Shown: positions 54,201 through 62,254 of the stretch, piece after piece
How positions within the stretch are numbered: the first letter of the stretch is position 1
Layout of the letters: the number at the start of each line of letters is the position of its first letter
Origin: Rhodanobacter sp. OK091
GTDB taxonomy: Bacteria > Pseudomonadota > Gammaproteobacteria > Xanthomonadales > Rhodanobacteraceae
DNA length: 64,000 nt
Assembly: GCF_900142825.1 (NCBI RefSeq)
Contig: NZ_FRCH01000003.1
Location: 62,001 to 126,000, forward strand
Reading direction: 5' to 3'
The notes under the pieces: model-generated
Seen by the model: only the letters and a program-made list of their open reading frames with translations
What the model was told of the DNA's origin: nothing
The model's database searches: none
Program-made: the position numbers and the translations under genes

Positions 54201-54383
54201 TGGCTGAACAGGAAACTGACATTGCAGGCAGACGTGATCAATGTGTTGAACCGCCAAGTGGCAGGTTCATACAACTATCGTTACGAAACCAGCTCGCGTA
54301 ATACGCCGAACCCGCTATACGGTCGTGAGCTCAATTACACCGATCCGCGTTACGTTCGTATCACCGCACGGTATGACTTCTGA
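51243..54383 (+). CDS. TonB-dependent outer-membrane receptor, Oar-like with carboxypeptidase-regulatory domain
   Basis: Encodes 1046 residues. Signal peptide (LAAALGLAFISTAVFA, about 17-32), then a carboxypeptidase-regulatory-like domain (about 35-105, ITGAIFGQATNQPGATVVIQ), a plug domain (about 130-240, with the TonB-receptor pattern GYGAEFGRSTGGVINIVTKR) and a 22-strand-type barrel ending in the terminal aromatic YVRITARYDF. Oar-like receptors of Xanthomonadales import large or unknown substrates. GGGAG precedes the ATG. Upstream lie a promoter and a hairpin/terminator leader, and downstream a strong terminator, so it is monocistronic. Confidence 0.93.
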   Translation: MSTSTVFGRGNLRRSALAAALGLAFISTAVFAQSNITGAIFGQATNQPGATVVIQNLDTGMTRTTTVDDGGRYRLSSLPNGRYKVTLRNQGADVGVRDNVTVNIAGGTEVSFGAGTAAAAKELSGVTVVASALPAIDVSSVDTRTVLTSEQLSKLPVARDIAAAALLAPGVVGNDSYGVPSFGGAASSENAYFINGYAVANPLTSIGFSTLPFDAIDQEQILTGGYGAEFGRSTGGVINIVTKRGSNEWKGGVYTIWRPEALRANPRNNYFPNTGYYGNSNPSPLPSNHTDGTLYQYRNQNQFSYLTTGVYFSGPLIKDRLFFYVDAEMNRQSGNSVASFSNSSAGVNKTGWNDYTYKIPRWAGKIDWNITDNHIVELTGVSDKTEYDSSRYSFTYPTTTHGTTRNGGVYTKDGGDLYIAKYTGYLTESLTVSALYGQQKLDHVQTPVGYDPSCPYISSSTTSQAPGLTYGACQQSAVSALLLPGSNDKTHGWRFDVEYHLGDHDIRLGYDAQKAESLTGSQYPGGYAWIYGWQSNPTIGIDASHGVASPASAGGLGTKGYFVSRAYVTKSGNVKTEQAAQFIEDRWQLNDRWLLSVGLRNEQFTNFNGAGQRYAAQRHQLAPRLGVSWDVLGDSSLKVFANAGRYHLAMPNNVAVRGAAASLNTSEYFTYTGVDPATGAPTGLTPVAVDASKGYTCPGGNAISSNLECGTAPDPRTVAAKGLKSHYQDEYIAGMQQQLTPSYNWGAKLTYRKLRSAIDDTCTPILGGRCFLFNPGQANSFQIEQPDGSFTTVTYTKAQLGMPDLKRKYYALDLFVEHPFADKWYGRIDYTYSRNYGNTEGQLASDLDTGNGGQADVSTTQDWDLPQLMVGSNGLLPNNRKHQLKAFGYFQMTDEWRFGANVLIASGRPKNCTSHYPTADKGLYSGAAYWFCGLSGSGTVPGAVDSKGMPIPYAPAGPGYAFSPRGSHGTAPMSYQLNLNVAYTPNWLNRKLTLQADVINVLNRQVAGSYNYRYETSSRNTPNPLYGRELNYTDPRYVRITARYDF

Positions 54384-54443
54384 ACGTAACGGGTAACGCG
54401 GGTTCAACCTGACATCTCGGTCGGCGCGAACCCACTCCCCCTT

Positions 54444-54473
54444 GGCCACCGGTATCTCCGGTGGCCTTTTTTT
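54444..54473 (+). terminator. intrinsic terminator of the TonB-dependent receptor gene
   Basis: Perfect 9-bp stem GGCCACCGG/CCGGTGGCC with loop TATCT followed by seven T. Confidence 0.92.
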
Positions 54474-54624
54474 ATGGTTGCTGGTTACGTTGCCGACTGA
54501 ATTCTTCAGAGCGTCGCCAAGCCTTCATTCGACCCTTTGCAAGCATGCCGATCGGATATGACGAAAGACTCAGCGTCCATACGCGGGTGGCGATGGGGGA
54601 AGCAACATGGCAAGCGTCGTATGT

Positions 54625-55053
54625 CTATTTCTCTCCAGGCGCCATGGCGCCGATGGTCAGGCCGCTGCTGTCGACGCTCTTCACTCCTTTCACAAGCTGG
54701 GCCACGCGTTCGGCATGCTGTTTTTCATCCTCTGACGAAACCTTGCCGGTCAGCGTGACTACGCCATCGTTGGTCGATATCGAGATGTTCGTGGCCTTGA
54801 TGCCTTTGGTCGTGCCGAACTCGGATTTCACTTTGGTGGTGATCCAGGCATCGGCCGCCTTGTCGGGGACGGTCCGATTTTCGGGCGACTTATGCATCGT
54901 CTGCATGTCCGGTGTCTGCATCGGGGTGGCTTCCGGCGGTGTCTGCGCCGGGGTGGCGCTCTGCGCCATGGCGTGGCCAAAGGGTACGGCCGCGAAAGCG
55001 AGTACCAGGCCGGTGGCGAGCATGCTGTTGCGGATCATCGTTGGGGTACGCAT
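54625..55053 (-). CDS. exported BON domain protein
   Basis: Encodes 142 residues from the ATG at 55053, which has AAGGAGA upstream; the open frame starts 25 codons earlier without a signal. A signal peptide (about 10-30, LATGLVLAFAAVPFGHAMA) is followed by a Pro/Thr/Met-rich linker and one BON domain (about 65-138, AWITTKVKSEFG...VTLTGKVSSEDEKQHAERVA). BON proteins (OsmY, Kbp-like) bind membranes or small ligands and are often stress-induced. Convergent with the receptor gene. Confidence 0.87.
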   Translation of the reverse strand: MRTPTMIRNSMLATGLVLAFAAVPFGHAMAQSATPAQTPPEATPMQTPDMQTMHKSPENRTVPDKAADAWITTKVKSEFGTTKGIKATNISISTNDGVVTLTGKVSSEDEKQHAERVAQLVKGVKSVDSSGLTIGAMAPGEK

Positions 55054-55243
55054 GGCAATCTCCTTGGCTGGAATGGAAGTCTGTCGGCGAGATGCCGTAG
55101 AAGCTGACTTTTGTAGGTTGCATGGCACCAGCTACAGCGTGAATGTCACGTGGCTTTGGTCCATGCAGGTTCAGCGGAAGATTACGGATGCGAAGGGAGC
55201 GTCTCCATGATGTTGACTGGGCGTTCGATGACGCTCGCAAGTC

Positions 55244-55278
55244 AAAAAAAAAGGAGCGCCGCGGCGCTCCTTTTTTTC
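55244..55278. terminator. bidirectional intrinsic terminator, A9-stem-T7
   Basis: GGAGCGCCG/CGGCGCTCC perfect palindrome flanked by a nine-A run and a seven-T run. It terminates the minus-strand lipoprotein gene ending at 55294 and can work on both strands. Confidence 0.85.
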
Positions 55279-55293
55279 GTTGAGCAATGAGCG

Positions 55294-57084
55294 CTACTTC
55301 AGGACGGTCTGACTGGTGATCACCATGCCGCTGTCGACGACGTGCATTTCCGCATTGATGCTGTCGACTCTTTCGGCCTGGGACTTCATCGCGGCAAATT
55401 GCGCCTTCGAGCGCGCCGCGTTGGCAGCGGCCTGGGCGCTGTCGTCGTTGTCGACGCTGCCGTTGATCGATGGCTCATCGCTCTTGCTGATCGCGGCGGT
55501 GGCGGCGGCCAGACTGTCGATTTTCTGTTCCATCAGTTGCAGCCAGCCCATGTACATCGCACCGGTCAGGTGCATGCGGGCCATCTGACCGGCGTCGCCG
55601 ACCGGATTTTTCAGGGTGTCGCCGAGCTTGCTGTCTTCGCCGGCACCCACGCCGAGCGCAAGCGCCTTGTCGCTCATGGCGAGCCACGCCGGCTGGCCCA
55701 GCATGCTGGTCATGTCCTTCGGCAGCGGTAGCGGTTTGCCATCGCTGGTGAGCTTCAGCTGGGTCAGTGCAGGCACCATCATCTGGCCCATCGCAAGCAG
55801 GCCGGCGGGGTTGTTGGTGCCCAGCACCAGGCGTCCGCTGAATGTCGGCGCACCGGCATTCTGGCCAGGCACCAGCGAGTCCAGCGCAATACGCAGGCCG
55901 AGCATGTCGCCGAACGGCGGGATGGCGGCCTTCTGCATGGCCGGGCCGAGCTTGGCAAAGCTGTCGTTGAGATCGATCAGTGAGGGGCAGGCGAATGGTT
56001 TGGCGACCACGGCATCGGCCTGGGCCGACCAGAATGTGCGCATCTGCGCGACCGGCAGCGCCAGGCTCATGTCGAACGGTGCGGTACCGGCGCTGCCCAG
56101 TCCCGGCAGTTCCACCTTGAGGCCGCTGAAAGCCTTGCCGATGTCGTCGGCAAGCGCCACGTCGAAACGCACGTTCTGGTGTTTGGGATCGAGCTGGGTG
56201 TAGCCGAAGCTCAGCGTCGGCACGCGGGCGGCGATGCGGGCGGCATCGGTCGCGCAACTTGGTGATGTCTGCAGCTGATTGGCCACCGGTTCGCCGGTCT
56301 TGGCCGACTCGGCTTCGGCATGTGCCTTGAGGATCGCGCCGATCAGCGGATCCTCGCCGCCGACCGCCAGCGGCAGTGCGCGGGTCAGATCCAGCTCGCC
56401 GACCAGCCAGGGCTGGTAGCCCTTGGCCTTGGCCAGCGTGGCCAGGCGACCGTCGTCCTGCAGGTTCTTCTGCGGACGATCCAGGCCCAGCGCCTGGCGC
56501 AGCAGCGCCGGCGAGGCATCGGCCGGCAACAGTGCGGCCACGGCCTGCTTGCCGACCATCGCCAGGATCATCTCGGTGCCCGAGGCGGCGAACGCATATT
56601 TGCGATAGCTCTGCTTGTCCACATTGGCGAGATCGAGTTTCTTGCCATAGGCGGTTTCCAGCCGGCTGATGAAACCCTCGAACGCCCGTGGATCACTCAG
56701 CTCGAAACGCAGCACCGGTGCCATACCCAGGCCGTACAGCGCCGAGTGGCCCTTGAGATCCAGCCCGGCACTCTGGGCAAAGGTTTCGATGGTCTTGCCG
56801 TTGAATTCGGCCCGCAATGCGCGCAGCAAGCGGGCGCCGTCGGGATCCTTCGCGGCCATGCGATCGGCGGCGGCGTCGAGCTGGGCCAGATTGGACGGCA
56901 GCTGCGCGTCGGCCTGGACGAGTAACGCTTGGCGTGTACTGTCGTCCATGATCTCCAGATTGGCCACCACATACGGCGTGTCTGCCGGTACGAACGCCAG
57001 CGGAGCATCCTTGTTCTTGTGCCCGCAGGCCGCCAGCATGATGCCGGCCAAACCCAGCGCGACATATCGCATCGTCGATCGCAT
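55294..57084 (-). CDS. large conserved hypothetical lipoprotein
   Basis: Encodes 596 residues from the ATG at 57084 (MRSTMRYVALGLAGIMLAAC). The lipobox LAAC with Cys20 predicts lipidation. The mature part begins GHKNKDAPLAFVPADTPYVVANLE; repeated patterns such as PVLRFELSDPRAFEGFISRLE and GLRIALDSLVPG suggest a soluble periplasmic domain of about 570 residues, resembling DUF3352-type proteins in style, though I cannot confirm a family. A coiled-coil-like stretch is present near the C-terminus (AQAAANAARSKAQFAAMKSQ). Monocistronic, with a terminator downstream. No function assigned. Confidence 0.78.
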   Translation of the reverse strand: MRSTMRYVALGLAGIMLAACGHKNKDAPLAFVPADTPYVVANLEIMDDSTRQALLVQADAQLPSNLAQLDAAADRMAAKDPDGARLLRALRAEFNGKTIETFAQSAGLDLKGHSALYGLGMAPVLRFELSDPRAFEGFISRLETAYGKKLDLANVDKQSYRKYAFAASGTEMILAMVGKQAVAALLPADASPALLRQALGLDRPQKNLQDDGRLATLAKAKGYQPWLVGELDLTRALPLAVGGEDPLIGAILKAHAEAESAKTGEPVANQLQTSPSCATDAARIAARVPTLSFGYTQLDPKHQNVRFDVALADDIGKAFSGLKVELPGLGSAGTAPFDMSLALPVAQMRTFWSAQADAVVAKPFACPSLIDLNDSFAKLGPAMQKAAIPPFGDMLGLRIALDSLVPGQNAGAPTFSGRLVLGTNNPAGLLAMGQMMVPALTQLKLTSDGKPLPLPKDMTSMLGQPAWLAMSDKALALGVGAGEDSKLGDTLKNPVGDAGQMARMHLTGAMYMGWLQLMEQKIDSLAAATAAISKSDEPSINGSVDNDDSAQAAANAARSKAQFAAMKSQAERVDSINAEMHVVDSGMVITSQTVLK

Positions 57085-57221
57085 GTTGATCCCCAGAGGT
57101 GGTGGAATGGTGCGGTGCACATTATGCCCGCTTGGGGACCATCGCGCTGTGGCGAGTGCCGGCCAGATGCAATCAGGCGCAACCATGGAAGGTGGCGACC
57201 TGGTTTGCCGGCTGCCGCGGC

Positions 57222-58148
57222 TCAGCGGGCCAGCACTTCGTTGAGTACGGCCATGCGCACGAACACGCCGTTGCCGACCTGTTCGAGAATCCGCGACTGC
57301 GCGCCGTCGGCCACGTCCGACGCGATCTCGATACCGCGGTTGATCGGGCCCGGGTGCATCACCAGGCAGCCCTTGGAGGCAAGCGCCAGGCGGCGCCGAT
57401 CCAGCCCGTAGTGGGCGAAGTACGCCGCTTCGTCCGGCAGATCGATGGACGTCATGCGCTCTTTCTGCAGCCGCAGCATGATCACTGCATCGACACCGTT
57501 GATGGCCTCGTCGAAATCGGTGTAGCGGCGTCCTTGCGGAACTTCGTCCGGTGCCGGCATCAGCTCGGCCGGTCCGCACAGGCGGATGTCCTTCACGCCC
57601 AGCACTCCGAATGCGTGGATGTCCGAACGGGCCACCCGCGAATGTTTGATGTCGCCGCAGATCACCACGCTGAGGTTTTCGAAGTCCGGCCGGTGCTGGC
57701 GGATCGTCAGCGCATCCAGCAGGCCCTGGGTGGGGTGCGCGTGATTGCCGTCGCCCGCGTTGATCACCGATACCCCGCTCATTGCGTGGCGGACCAGTTC
57801 GTCCGGCGTACCCGAACGCTTGTGGCGCACGATGATCGCGTCCAGATGCATCGCTTCCAGCGTGTGCAAGGTGTCGAACAGCTCCTCGCCCTTGCTGGTG
57901 GAAGACAGCCCGATGTCGAAATTGATGACGTCCGCACCGAGCCGCCGCGCCGCCAGTTCGAACGAAGTGCGGGTGCGCGTGGACGGTTCGAAGAACAGGT
58001 TCAGGACGGTTCGCCCCGCCAGCACGTCGAGCTTGCGGGTGCCATGAGCGCAGGCATCGCGCAGTGCCTCGGCGCGGTCGAGCAGGCGCTCGATCGTTTC
58101 GCGCGGAAGGTTTTCCAGGGAAGTCAGGTGGCGCAGGCGAGGGCTCAT
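57222..58148 (-). CDS. pyrB: aspartate carbamoyltransferase catalytic subunit
   Basis: Encodes 308 residues from the ATG at 58148 (MSPRLRHLTSLENLP). In-frame GTG codons at 58190 (touching the ruvX stop as GTGACTGA) and 58223 give longer forms. Carbamoyl-phosphate binding motif FFEPSTRTRTSFE, aspartate-side motif INAGDGNHAHPTQGLLD, and MHPGPINRGIEI. It makes carbamoyl-aspartate in pyrimidine synthesis. Last gene of the gshB-tonB-yqgE-ruvX-pyrB set. No pyrI regulatory subunit or pyrC follows. Confidence 0.95.
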   Translation of the reverse strand: MSPRLRHLTSLENLPRETIERLLDRAEALRDACAHGTRKLDVLAGRTVLNLFFEPSTRTRTSFELAARRLGADVINFDIGLSSTSKGEELFDTLHTLEAMHLDAIIVRHKRSGTPDELVRHAMSGVSVINAGDGNHAHPTQGLLDALTIRQHRPDFENLSVVICGDIKHSRVARSDIHAFGVLGVKDIRLCGPAELMPAPDEVPQGRRYTDFDEAINGVDAVIMLRLQKERMTSIDLPDEAAYFAHYGLDRRRLALASKGCLVMHPGPINRGIEIASDVADGAQSRILEQVGNGVFVRMAVLNEVLAR

Positions 58149-58182
58149 GGCGGCGACTCGGGAGGTGGAAGGGACGGTGTTT

Positions 58183-58635
58183 TCAGTCACCGGAGGTGTC
58201 GTCGGATGCCGCTGATCCGGCACCGCTCAGCCAGCGTTCGAGAATGACCGCTGCGGCTTCGGCATCGATGCTGGCCGCATCGCGGCGGCGTTTGAGTCCG
58301 GCCGCGCGGGCGGCGGCAAACCGCTGCGCGGCCTCCTGCGAGCTGTGGCGCTCATCGACGAAGACGATAGGCAGGCTGTAGCGCTGTTGCAGTTGCGCGG
58401 CGAAATGGCGCGCGCGTCGGCTGGCGGGTTGTTCGGCGCCATCGAGGGTCAGCGGAAGGCCGACCACCAAGGTGTCCGGCAGCCATTCCTTGCACAATGC
58501 ATCGAGCCGGCTCCAGTCCGGGCCGTCATCTCTCACCGGGACAGTGGTCAATCCCCGTGCGCTGGCGGTGAAGGTGTTGCCGATCGCCACGCCGGTCAGC
58601 CGGCTGCCGACGTCGAAACCGAACACACAGCTCAT
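58183..58635 (-). CDS. ruvX: Holliday junction resolvase-like / pre-16S rRNA nuclease RuvX (YqgF)
   Basis: Encodes 150 residues from MSCVFGFDVGSR. RNase H-like fold with catalytic acidic residues: the N-terminal D in FGFDVGSRLTGVAIG, then VVGLPLTLDG, then the VFVDERHSSQEA and DAASIDAEAAAVIL motifs. YqgF matures the 16S rRNA 5' end in E. coli. Overlaps yqgE by 4 bp (ATGA). Confidence 0.94.
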   Translation of the reverse strand: MSCVFGFDVGSRLTGVAIGNTFTASARGLTTVPVRDDGPDWSRLDALCKEWLPDTLVVGLPLTLDGAEQPASRRARHFAAQLQQRYSLPIVFVDERHSSQEAAQRFAAARAAGLKRRRDAASIDAEAAAVILERWLSGAGSAASDDTSGD

Positions 58636-59201
58636 GCGTGACCCGCGTAGCCGGACAACTGGCGTGGGTCGACCCCGACCAGTCCAGCGGCGGCGCTCCA
58701 GCGCTCTTCCAGCGGCGTGTCGAATACCACCCGGCCGCAAGCCTCGGCGGTGAGCCACGCGTTAGCCATCAGTTCCTGTTCCAGCTGGCCGGCATCCCAG
58801 CCGGCGTAACCGAGTACCATGATGGCCTGGCGCGGGCCTTCGCCGGCAGCCATCGCGACCAGGATGTCGCGTGAGGTGGTGACCGACCACTCGGTGTTGA
58901 TGCGATAGCTGGATTCCCAGTCGCCGGGCTCGCGGTGCAGGACGAAACCGCGTTCCTGCTGTACCGGGCCGCCGATCAGCACCGGCGCGTCGGCCAGTTC
59001 GCTGTCCATGCATTCGAGCTTCATCTGCGCCAGCACGTCGCCAAGCCGGTATTCGGACAGCTGGTTCACCAGCAGGCCGACCGCACCGTCCTCGTCGTGC
59101 TGGCACAGCAACGTCACGCTGCGCGAGAACGGCGGATCGGCCAGATTCGGCATGGCGATCAGGAAATGCCCGGTGAGGGTGCTCGGCGCGGTCGTGCTCA
59201 T
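58632..59201 (-). CDS. YqgE/AlgH family protein
   Basis: Encodes 189 residues. UPF0301/AlgH signature: TGHFLIAMPNLADPPFSRSVTLL at the N-terminus, GLLVNQ, VLIGGPVQQERGFVLH and IMVLGYAGWDAGQLEQELMANAW. In Pseudomonas AlgH affects alginate and virulence gene expression, but the biochemical function is unknown. Standard yqgE-ruvX coupling by ATGA overlap. Confidence 0.94.
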   Translation of the reverse strand: MSTTAPSTLTGHFLIAMPNLADPPFSRSVTLLCQHDEDGAVGLLVNQLSEYRLGDVLAQMKLECMDSELADAPVLIGGPVQQERGFVLHREPGDWESSYRINTEWSVTTSRDILVAMAAGEGPRQAIMVLGYAGWDAGQLEQELMANAWLTAEACGRVVFDTPLEERWSAAAGLVGVDPRQLSGYAGHA

Positions 59202-59258
59202 GCGGTTATTGTAAGCCCGGTCGGCGTCGAGTCGTGCAAAGAGCGGGTGAGGGCGGCG

Positions 59259-60125
59259 CTATTTGTTGCGCAATACGTCCCCAGGCAGGAATTGCCAGGT
59301 ACGGGTGATGTAGAGCTCGTCGACGTTGACATCTTTCGGCAGCGGCGGAAACGGTGCGGACAAGCGCACGATGCGCTCGGCGGCAGCGTCCAGCAGCGGA
59401 TAGCCCGAACTCTTGATGACCGTGATGTTCTTGATGCCGCCGTCGCGGTTGAGCCCGACGGTGAGCAGCAAATCGCCGTACAGCTTGCGCCGGCGCGCTT
59501 CATCCGGGTAATTGAGGTTGCCGATCCGCTGCACCCGATCCGACCAGCCGCGCATGTAGCTGGCGTAGACATATTCCTTCGTATTGGCCGAGATGAATTT
59601 CTTCTTCGGCCGCTTCGCCAGCGCCTCGGTCTGCTGGCGCAGTTCGGCGGCCAACTGGGCGATCGCCTGCTGACGCTTCAGCTCGGCCGCGGTCGGGGTT
59701 TGATCCTGCGGATCGACCTCGGTCTGCGCGGTATCGCTGGACACGCTGAAGTCGGTCGCACCCGTGGTGGTGACCATGCGGGTCGGCGTAACCGCCCGCG
59801 GCTGCGGCGTGGTGGCTTCGACCGGTTGCGTCGCGATGCCCGGATCCGGCTTGGGCAGCGCGCCGGAAAACATCTGCGATGGCCTGGCGGCGCGATCGCT
59901 CTGGCCACCGCCGCTGTTATTGGCTTGAGCCAGGAAATCGGCCTTGTCCGGCGCCTGCTGATTGGCCACATTGACCAGGGTCACGTCCAGCGTCGGCAGG
60001 CTGGGGCTGGGTTTCACAAAATGGAAAGTGATGCCCAGCAGCAGCACCCCGTGCAGCAGCAGCGAGAACAGCATGGTGGCACCGATGGGATTCGGTGCAG
60101 GAGGGGCAGTTGCCGTGGTGCTCAC
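59259..60125 (-). CDS. TonB family energy transducer
   Basis: Encodes 288 residues. One N-terminal transmembrane segment (about 18-37, MLFSLLLHGVLLLGITFHFV), a Pro/Thr/Gln-rich periplasmic spacer, a charged helix (about 145-175) and a C-terminal TonB domain (about 195-280, GDLLLTVGLNRDGGIKNITVIKSSGYPLLDAAA). It carries proton-motive energy from an ExbB/ExbD-like complex to outer-membrane receptors. No exbBD genes are in the window. Overlaps gshB by 4 bp, the position conserved in Xanthomonas and Pseudomonas. Confidence 0.9.
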   Translation of the reverse strand: MSTTATAPPAPNPIGATMLFSLLLHGVLLLGITFHFVKPSPSLPTLDVTLVNVANQQAPDKADFLAQANNSGGGQSDRAARPSQMFSGALPKPDPGIATQPVEATTPQPRAVTPTRMVTTTGATDFSVSSDTAQTEVDPQDQTPTAAELKRQQAIAQLAAELRQQTEALAKRPKKKFISANTKEYVYASYMRGWSDRVQRIGNLNYPDEARRRKLYGDLLLTVGLNRDGGIKNITVIKSSGYPLLDAAAERIVRLSAPFPPLPKDVNVDELYITRTWQFLPGDVLRNK

Positions 60126-61099
60126 GCGATACGCTTTCCGATGACGTACTGCTCGATGACATCGAACAGCTGACCGGCAATGTTAAGCCCGAACTGCGCG
60201 TCCAGTTCACGTACACAGGTCGGGGATGTGACGTTGATCTCGGTCAGATAGTCGCCGATTACGTCCAGACCGACAAACAGCAGGCCGCGCCGGCGCAGCT
60301 CCGGCGCCACCTGGGCCACGATCCAGCGGTCGCGGTCGGACAGCGGTACGCCGACGCCGCGGCCGCCGGCCGCGAGATTGCCGCGGAAATCGTCGCCTTG
60401 CGGGATGCGCGCGAGCGCATACGGCACGGGATCGCCGTCGATGACCAGGATGCGCTTGTCGCCGGCGCTGATCTCCGGGATGTATTTCTGCGCGACCACC
60501 AATTGCCGCCCCTCGCGGTGGGCATTGCCGCCTAGCAGGGTCTCAAGCATCGAGTTGAGGTTGCTGTCGCCGGCCTTGACCCGGAAGATGCCGCGGCCAC
60601 CCATGCCGTCCAGTGGTTTCAGCACCACCTCGCCGTGTTCGGCAGTGAATCTACGCAGTTCGCCCACATCACGGGCGACCAGGGCCGGCGCGATGCACTG
60701 CGGAAAGGCCAGCGAAAACAGCTTCTCGTTGCAATCGCGCAGCGATTGCGGGTCGTTGACCACCATGACGCCACCACGCTGGGCCGCTTCCAGCACCATG
60801 GTGTCGTAGATGAACTGCGCGTCGACCGGCGGGTCCTTGCGCATCAGCACTACGTCGAGTTCGCGCAGGTCGCGCCACTGCGCCGGTCCCAGCGTATACC
60901 AGTGCTGCGGATCCTCGCGCACGGCGAGAGGCGCGATCCGGGCCCATGGTGTGCCATCGCGCAGAGCCAGGTCGCCCTGCTCGAAGTAATGCAGCGAGTG
61001 GCCGCGGCGCTGGGCCTCCAGCAACATCGCAAAAGTGGTGTCCTTCGCTATCTTGATCGCGCCGATGGGGTCCATCAGCACGCCGACCGAAAGGGTCAT
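60122..61099 (-). CDS. gshB: glutathione synthetase
   Basis: Encodes 325 residues. ATP-grasp ligase joining gamma-glutamylcysteine and glycine. N-terminal domain SVGVLMDPIGAIKIAKDTTFAML, then DVVLMRKDPPVDAQFIYDTMVLE, the ATP-grasp loop VVLKPLDGMGGRGIFRV, and the C-terminal VGLDVIGDYLTEINVTSPTCVREL. First gene of the minus-strand operon continuing into tonB, yqgE, ruvX and pyrB. Confidence 0.96.
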   Translation of the reverse strand: MTLSVGVLMDPIGAIKIAKDTTFAMLLEAQRRGHSLHYFEQGDLALRDGTPWARIAPLAVREDPQHWYTLGPAQWRDLRELDVVLMRKDPPVDAQFIYDTMVLEAAQRGGVMVVNDPQSLRDCNEKLFSLAFPQCIAPALVARDVGELRRFTAEHGEVVLKPLDGMGGRGIFRVKAGDSNLNSMLETLLGGNAHREGRQLVVAQKYIPEISAGDKRILVIDGDPVPYALARIPQGDDFRGNLAAGGRGVGVPLSDRDRWIVAQVAPELRRRGLLFVGLDVIGDYLTEINVTSPTCVRELDAQFGLNIAGQLFDVIEQYVIGKRIA

Positions 61100-61449
61100 T
61101 GTGGTTCTCCGTTGGGGGTGTTTCAGTGCAGGCGGATGTCGATCGTCAGTGGGTATCTACAAGTGGATGGTCGCCGAGGCCATCTTTGGCGACAAGCGTG
61201 ACACGCGACTGTCCATCTGTGACCAGATGGTGCCAATATGGGTCACGTTGTGCATTCGACGGGCAACGCTGGCGATTATTGCTTGACAGTCTCGGCGGGC
61301 AGGCAGTAAACAACAAAGCATCGGATGATCGCCGCAGAGCGCGTATTGGGCGGTTCGTTTTCGTATTTTTTTACATGCGCACCATACGGCATGGCTGTTG
61401 CATGCAATGATTTCTATACCTGAGCTCGGGGCGGGCCGCAGGGGGAGTA
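61100..61449. promoter_or_regulatory. divergent intergenic region gshB-pilG
   Basis: A 350-bp gap serving the gshB operon and the pilGHIJ operon. It contains a perfect 7-bp hairpin CCATCTG-TGAC-CAGATGG at 61213-61230 that could be an operator or leader structure. The stretch near 61360-61385 is T-rich. No confident -35/-10 pair was found. Confidence 0.4.
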
Positions 61450-61860
61450 GTGAATTTGAACGTGAGTGCTAACGACTTGGCTGGTCTCAAGGTCATGGTC
61501 ATCGATGACTCCAAGACCATCCGCCGCACAGCGGAAACCTTGCTGAAAAAAGAGGGCTGCGAGGTGCTGACCGCGGTCGACGGGTTCGAGGCGTTGGCCA
61601 AGATCTCCGACCAGAAGCCTGCCATCATCTTTGTCGACATCATGATGCCGCGGCTGGATGGTTATCAGACCTGCGCGCTGATCAAGAACAATCCGCAGTT
61701 CCGCGCCACACCAGTGATCATGCTGAGTTCGAAGGATGGCCTTTTCGACAAGGCACGAGGTCGCATCGTGGGTGCCGAGCAGTATCTGACCAAGCCGTTC
61801 ACGCGGGACGAGCTGCTTGGTGCCATTCATCGCCATGTCAGCACGGTATCGAGCCACTGA
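61450..61860 (+). CDS. pilG: twitching motility response regulator PilG
   Basis: Encodes 136 residues from a GTG at 61450; a second GTG at 61462 is possible. Single CheY-like receiver: VMVIDDSKTIRR (acidic pocket), phospho-acceptor Asp in IIFVDIMMPRLDGY, and the lysine in YLTKPFTRDE. PilG acts in the Chp/Pil-Chp chemosensory pathway controlling type IV pilus extension and cAMP. Followed by pilH, pilI and pilJ, the conserved order. Confidence 0.94.
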   Translation: MNLNVSANDLAGLKVMVIDDSKTIRRTAETLLKKEGCEVLTAVDGFEALAKISDQKPAIIFVDIMMPRLDGYQTCALIKNNPQFRATPVIMLSSKDGLFDKARGRIVGAEQYLTKPFTRDELLGAIHRHVSTVSSH

Positions 61861-61882
61861 CTGCAGATTCTGAGGGGGAGCT

Positions 61883-62254
61883 GTGGCCACTATTCTCATC
61901 ATCGACGATTCGCCGACCGACGTGCGCGTATTCACCACGCTGCTCGAACGGGCCGGCTATCAGGTCGCCGCTGTCAGCAGTGCCGAAGAAGGCATCGAGC
62001 GCGTGCGCGCCGAATTGCCTGATCTGATCATCATGGACGTGATCATGCCTGGCATGAACGGCTTCCAGGCGACCCGCACGCTGACCCGCGATCCCGTCAC
62101 GGCGGTGGTACCGATCGTGATGATTACCACCAAATCGATGGAAACCGATCGCGTCTGGGGTCTGCGGCAAGGTGCCCGCGCGTTCATCACCAAGCCTGTG
62201 AACGAAAAAGAATTGCTGGGTTGCATCAACGATCTGTTGTCGAGCGAGACATGA
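61883..62254 (+). CDS. pilH: twitching motility response regulator PilH
   Basis: Encodes 123 residues from a GTG at 61883 preceded by GAGGGGGAG. CheY-like receiver: ILIIDDSPTDVRVF, phospho-acceptor Asp in LIIMDVIMPGMNGFQ, and ITKPVNEKELL. The MPGMNGFQATR segment is typical of PilH. It counters PilG in the Chp system, affecting retraction. The stop overlaps pilI (ATGA). Confidence 0.94.
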   Translation: MATILIIDDSPTDVRVFTTLLERAGYQVAAVSSAEEGIERVRAELPDLIIMDVIMPGMNGFQATRTLTRDPVTAVVPIVMITTKSMETDRVWGLRQGARAFITKPVNEKELLGCINDLLSSET

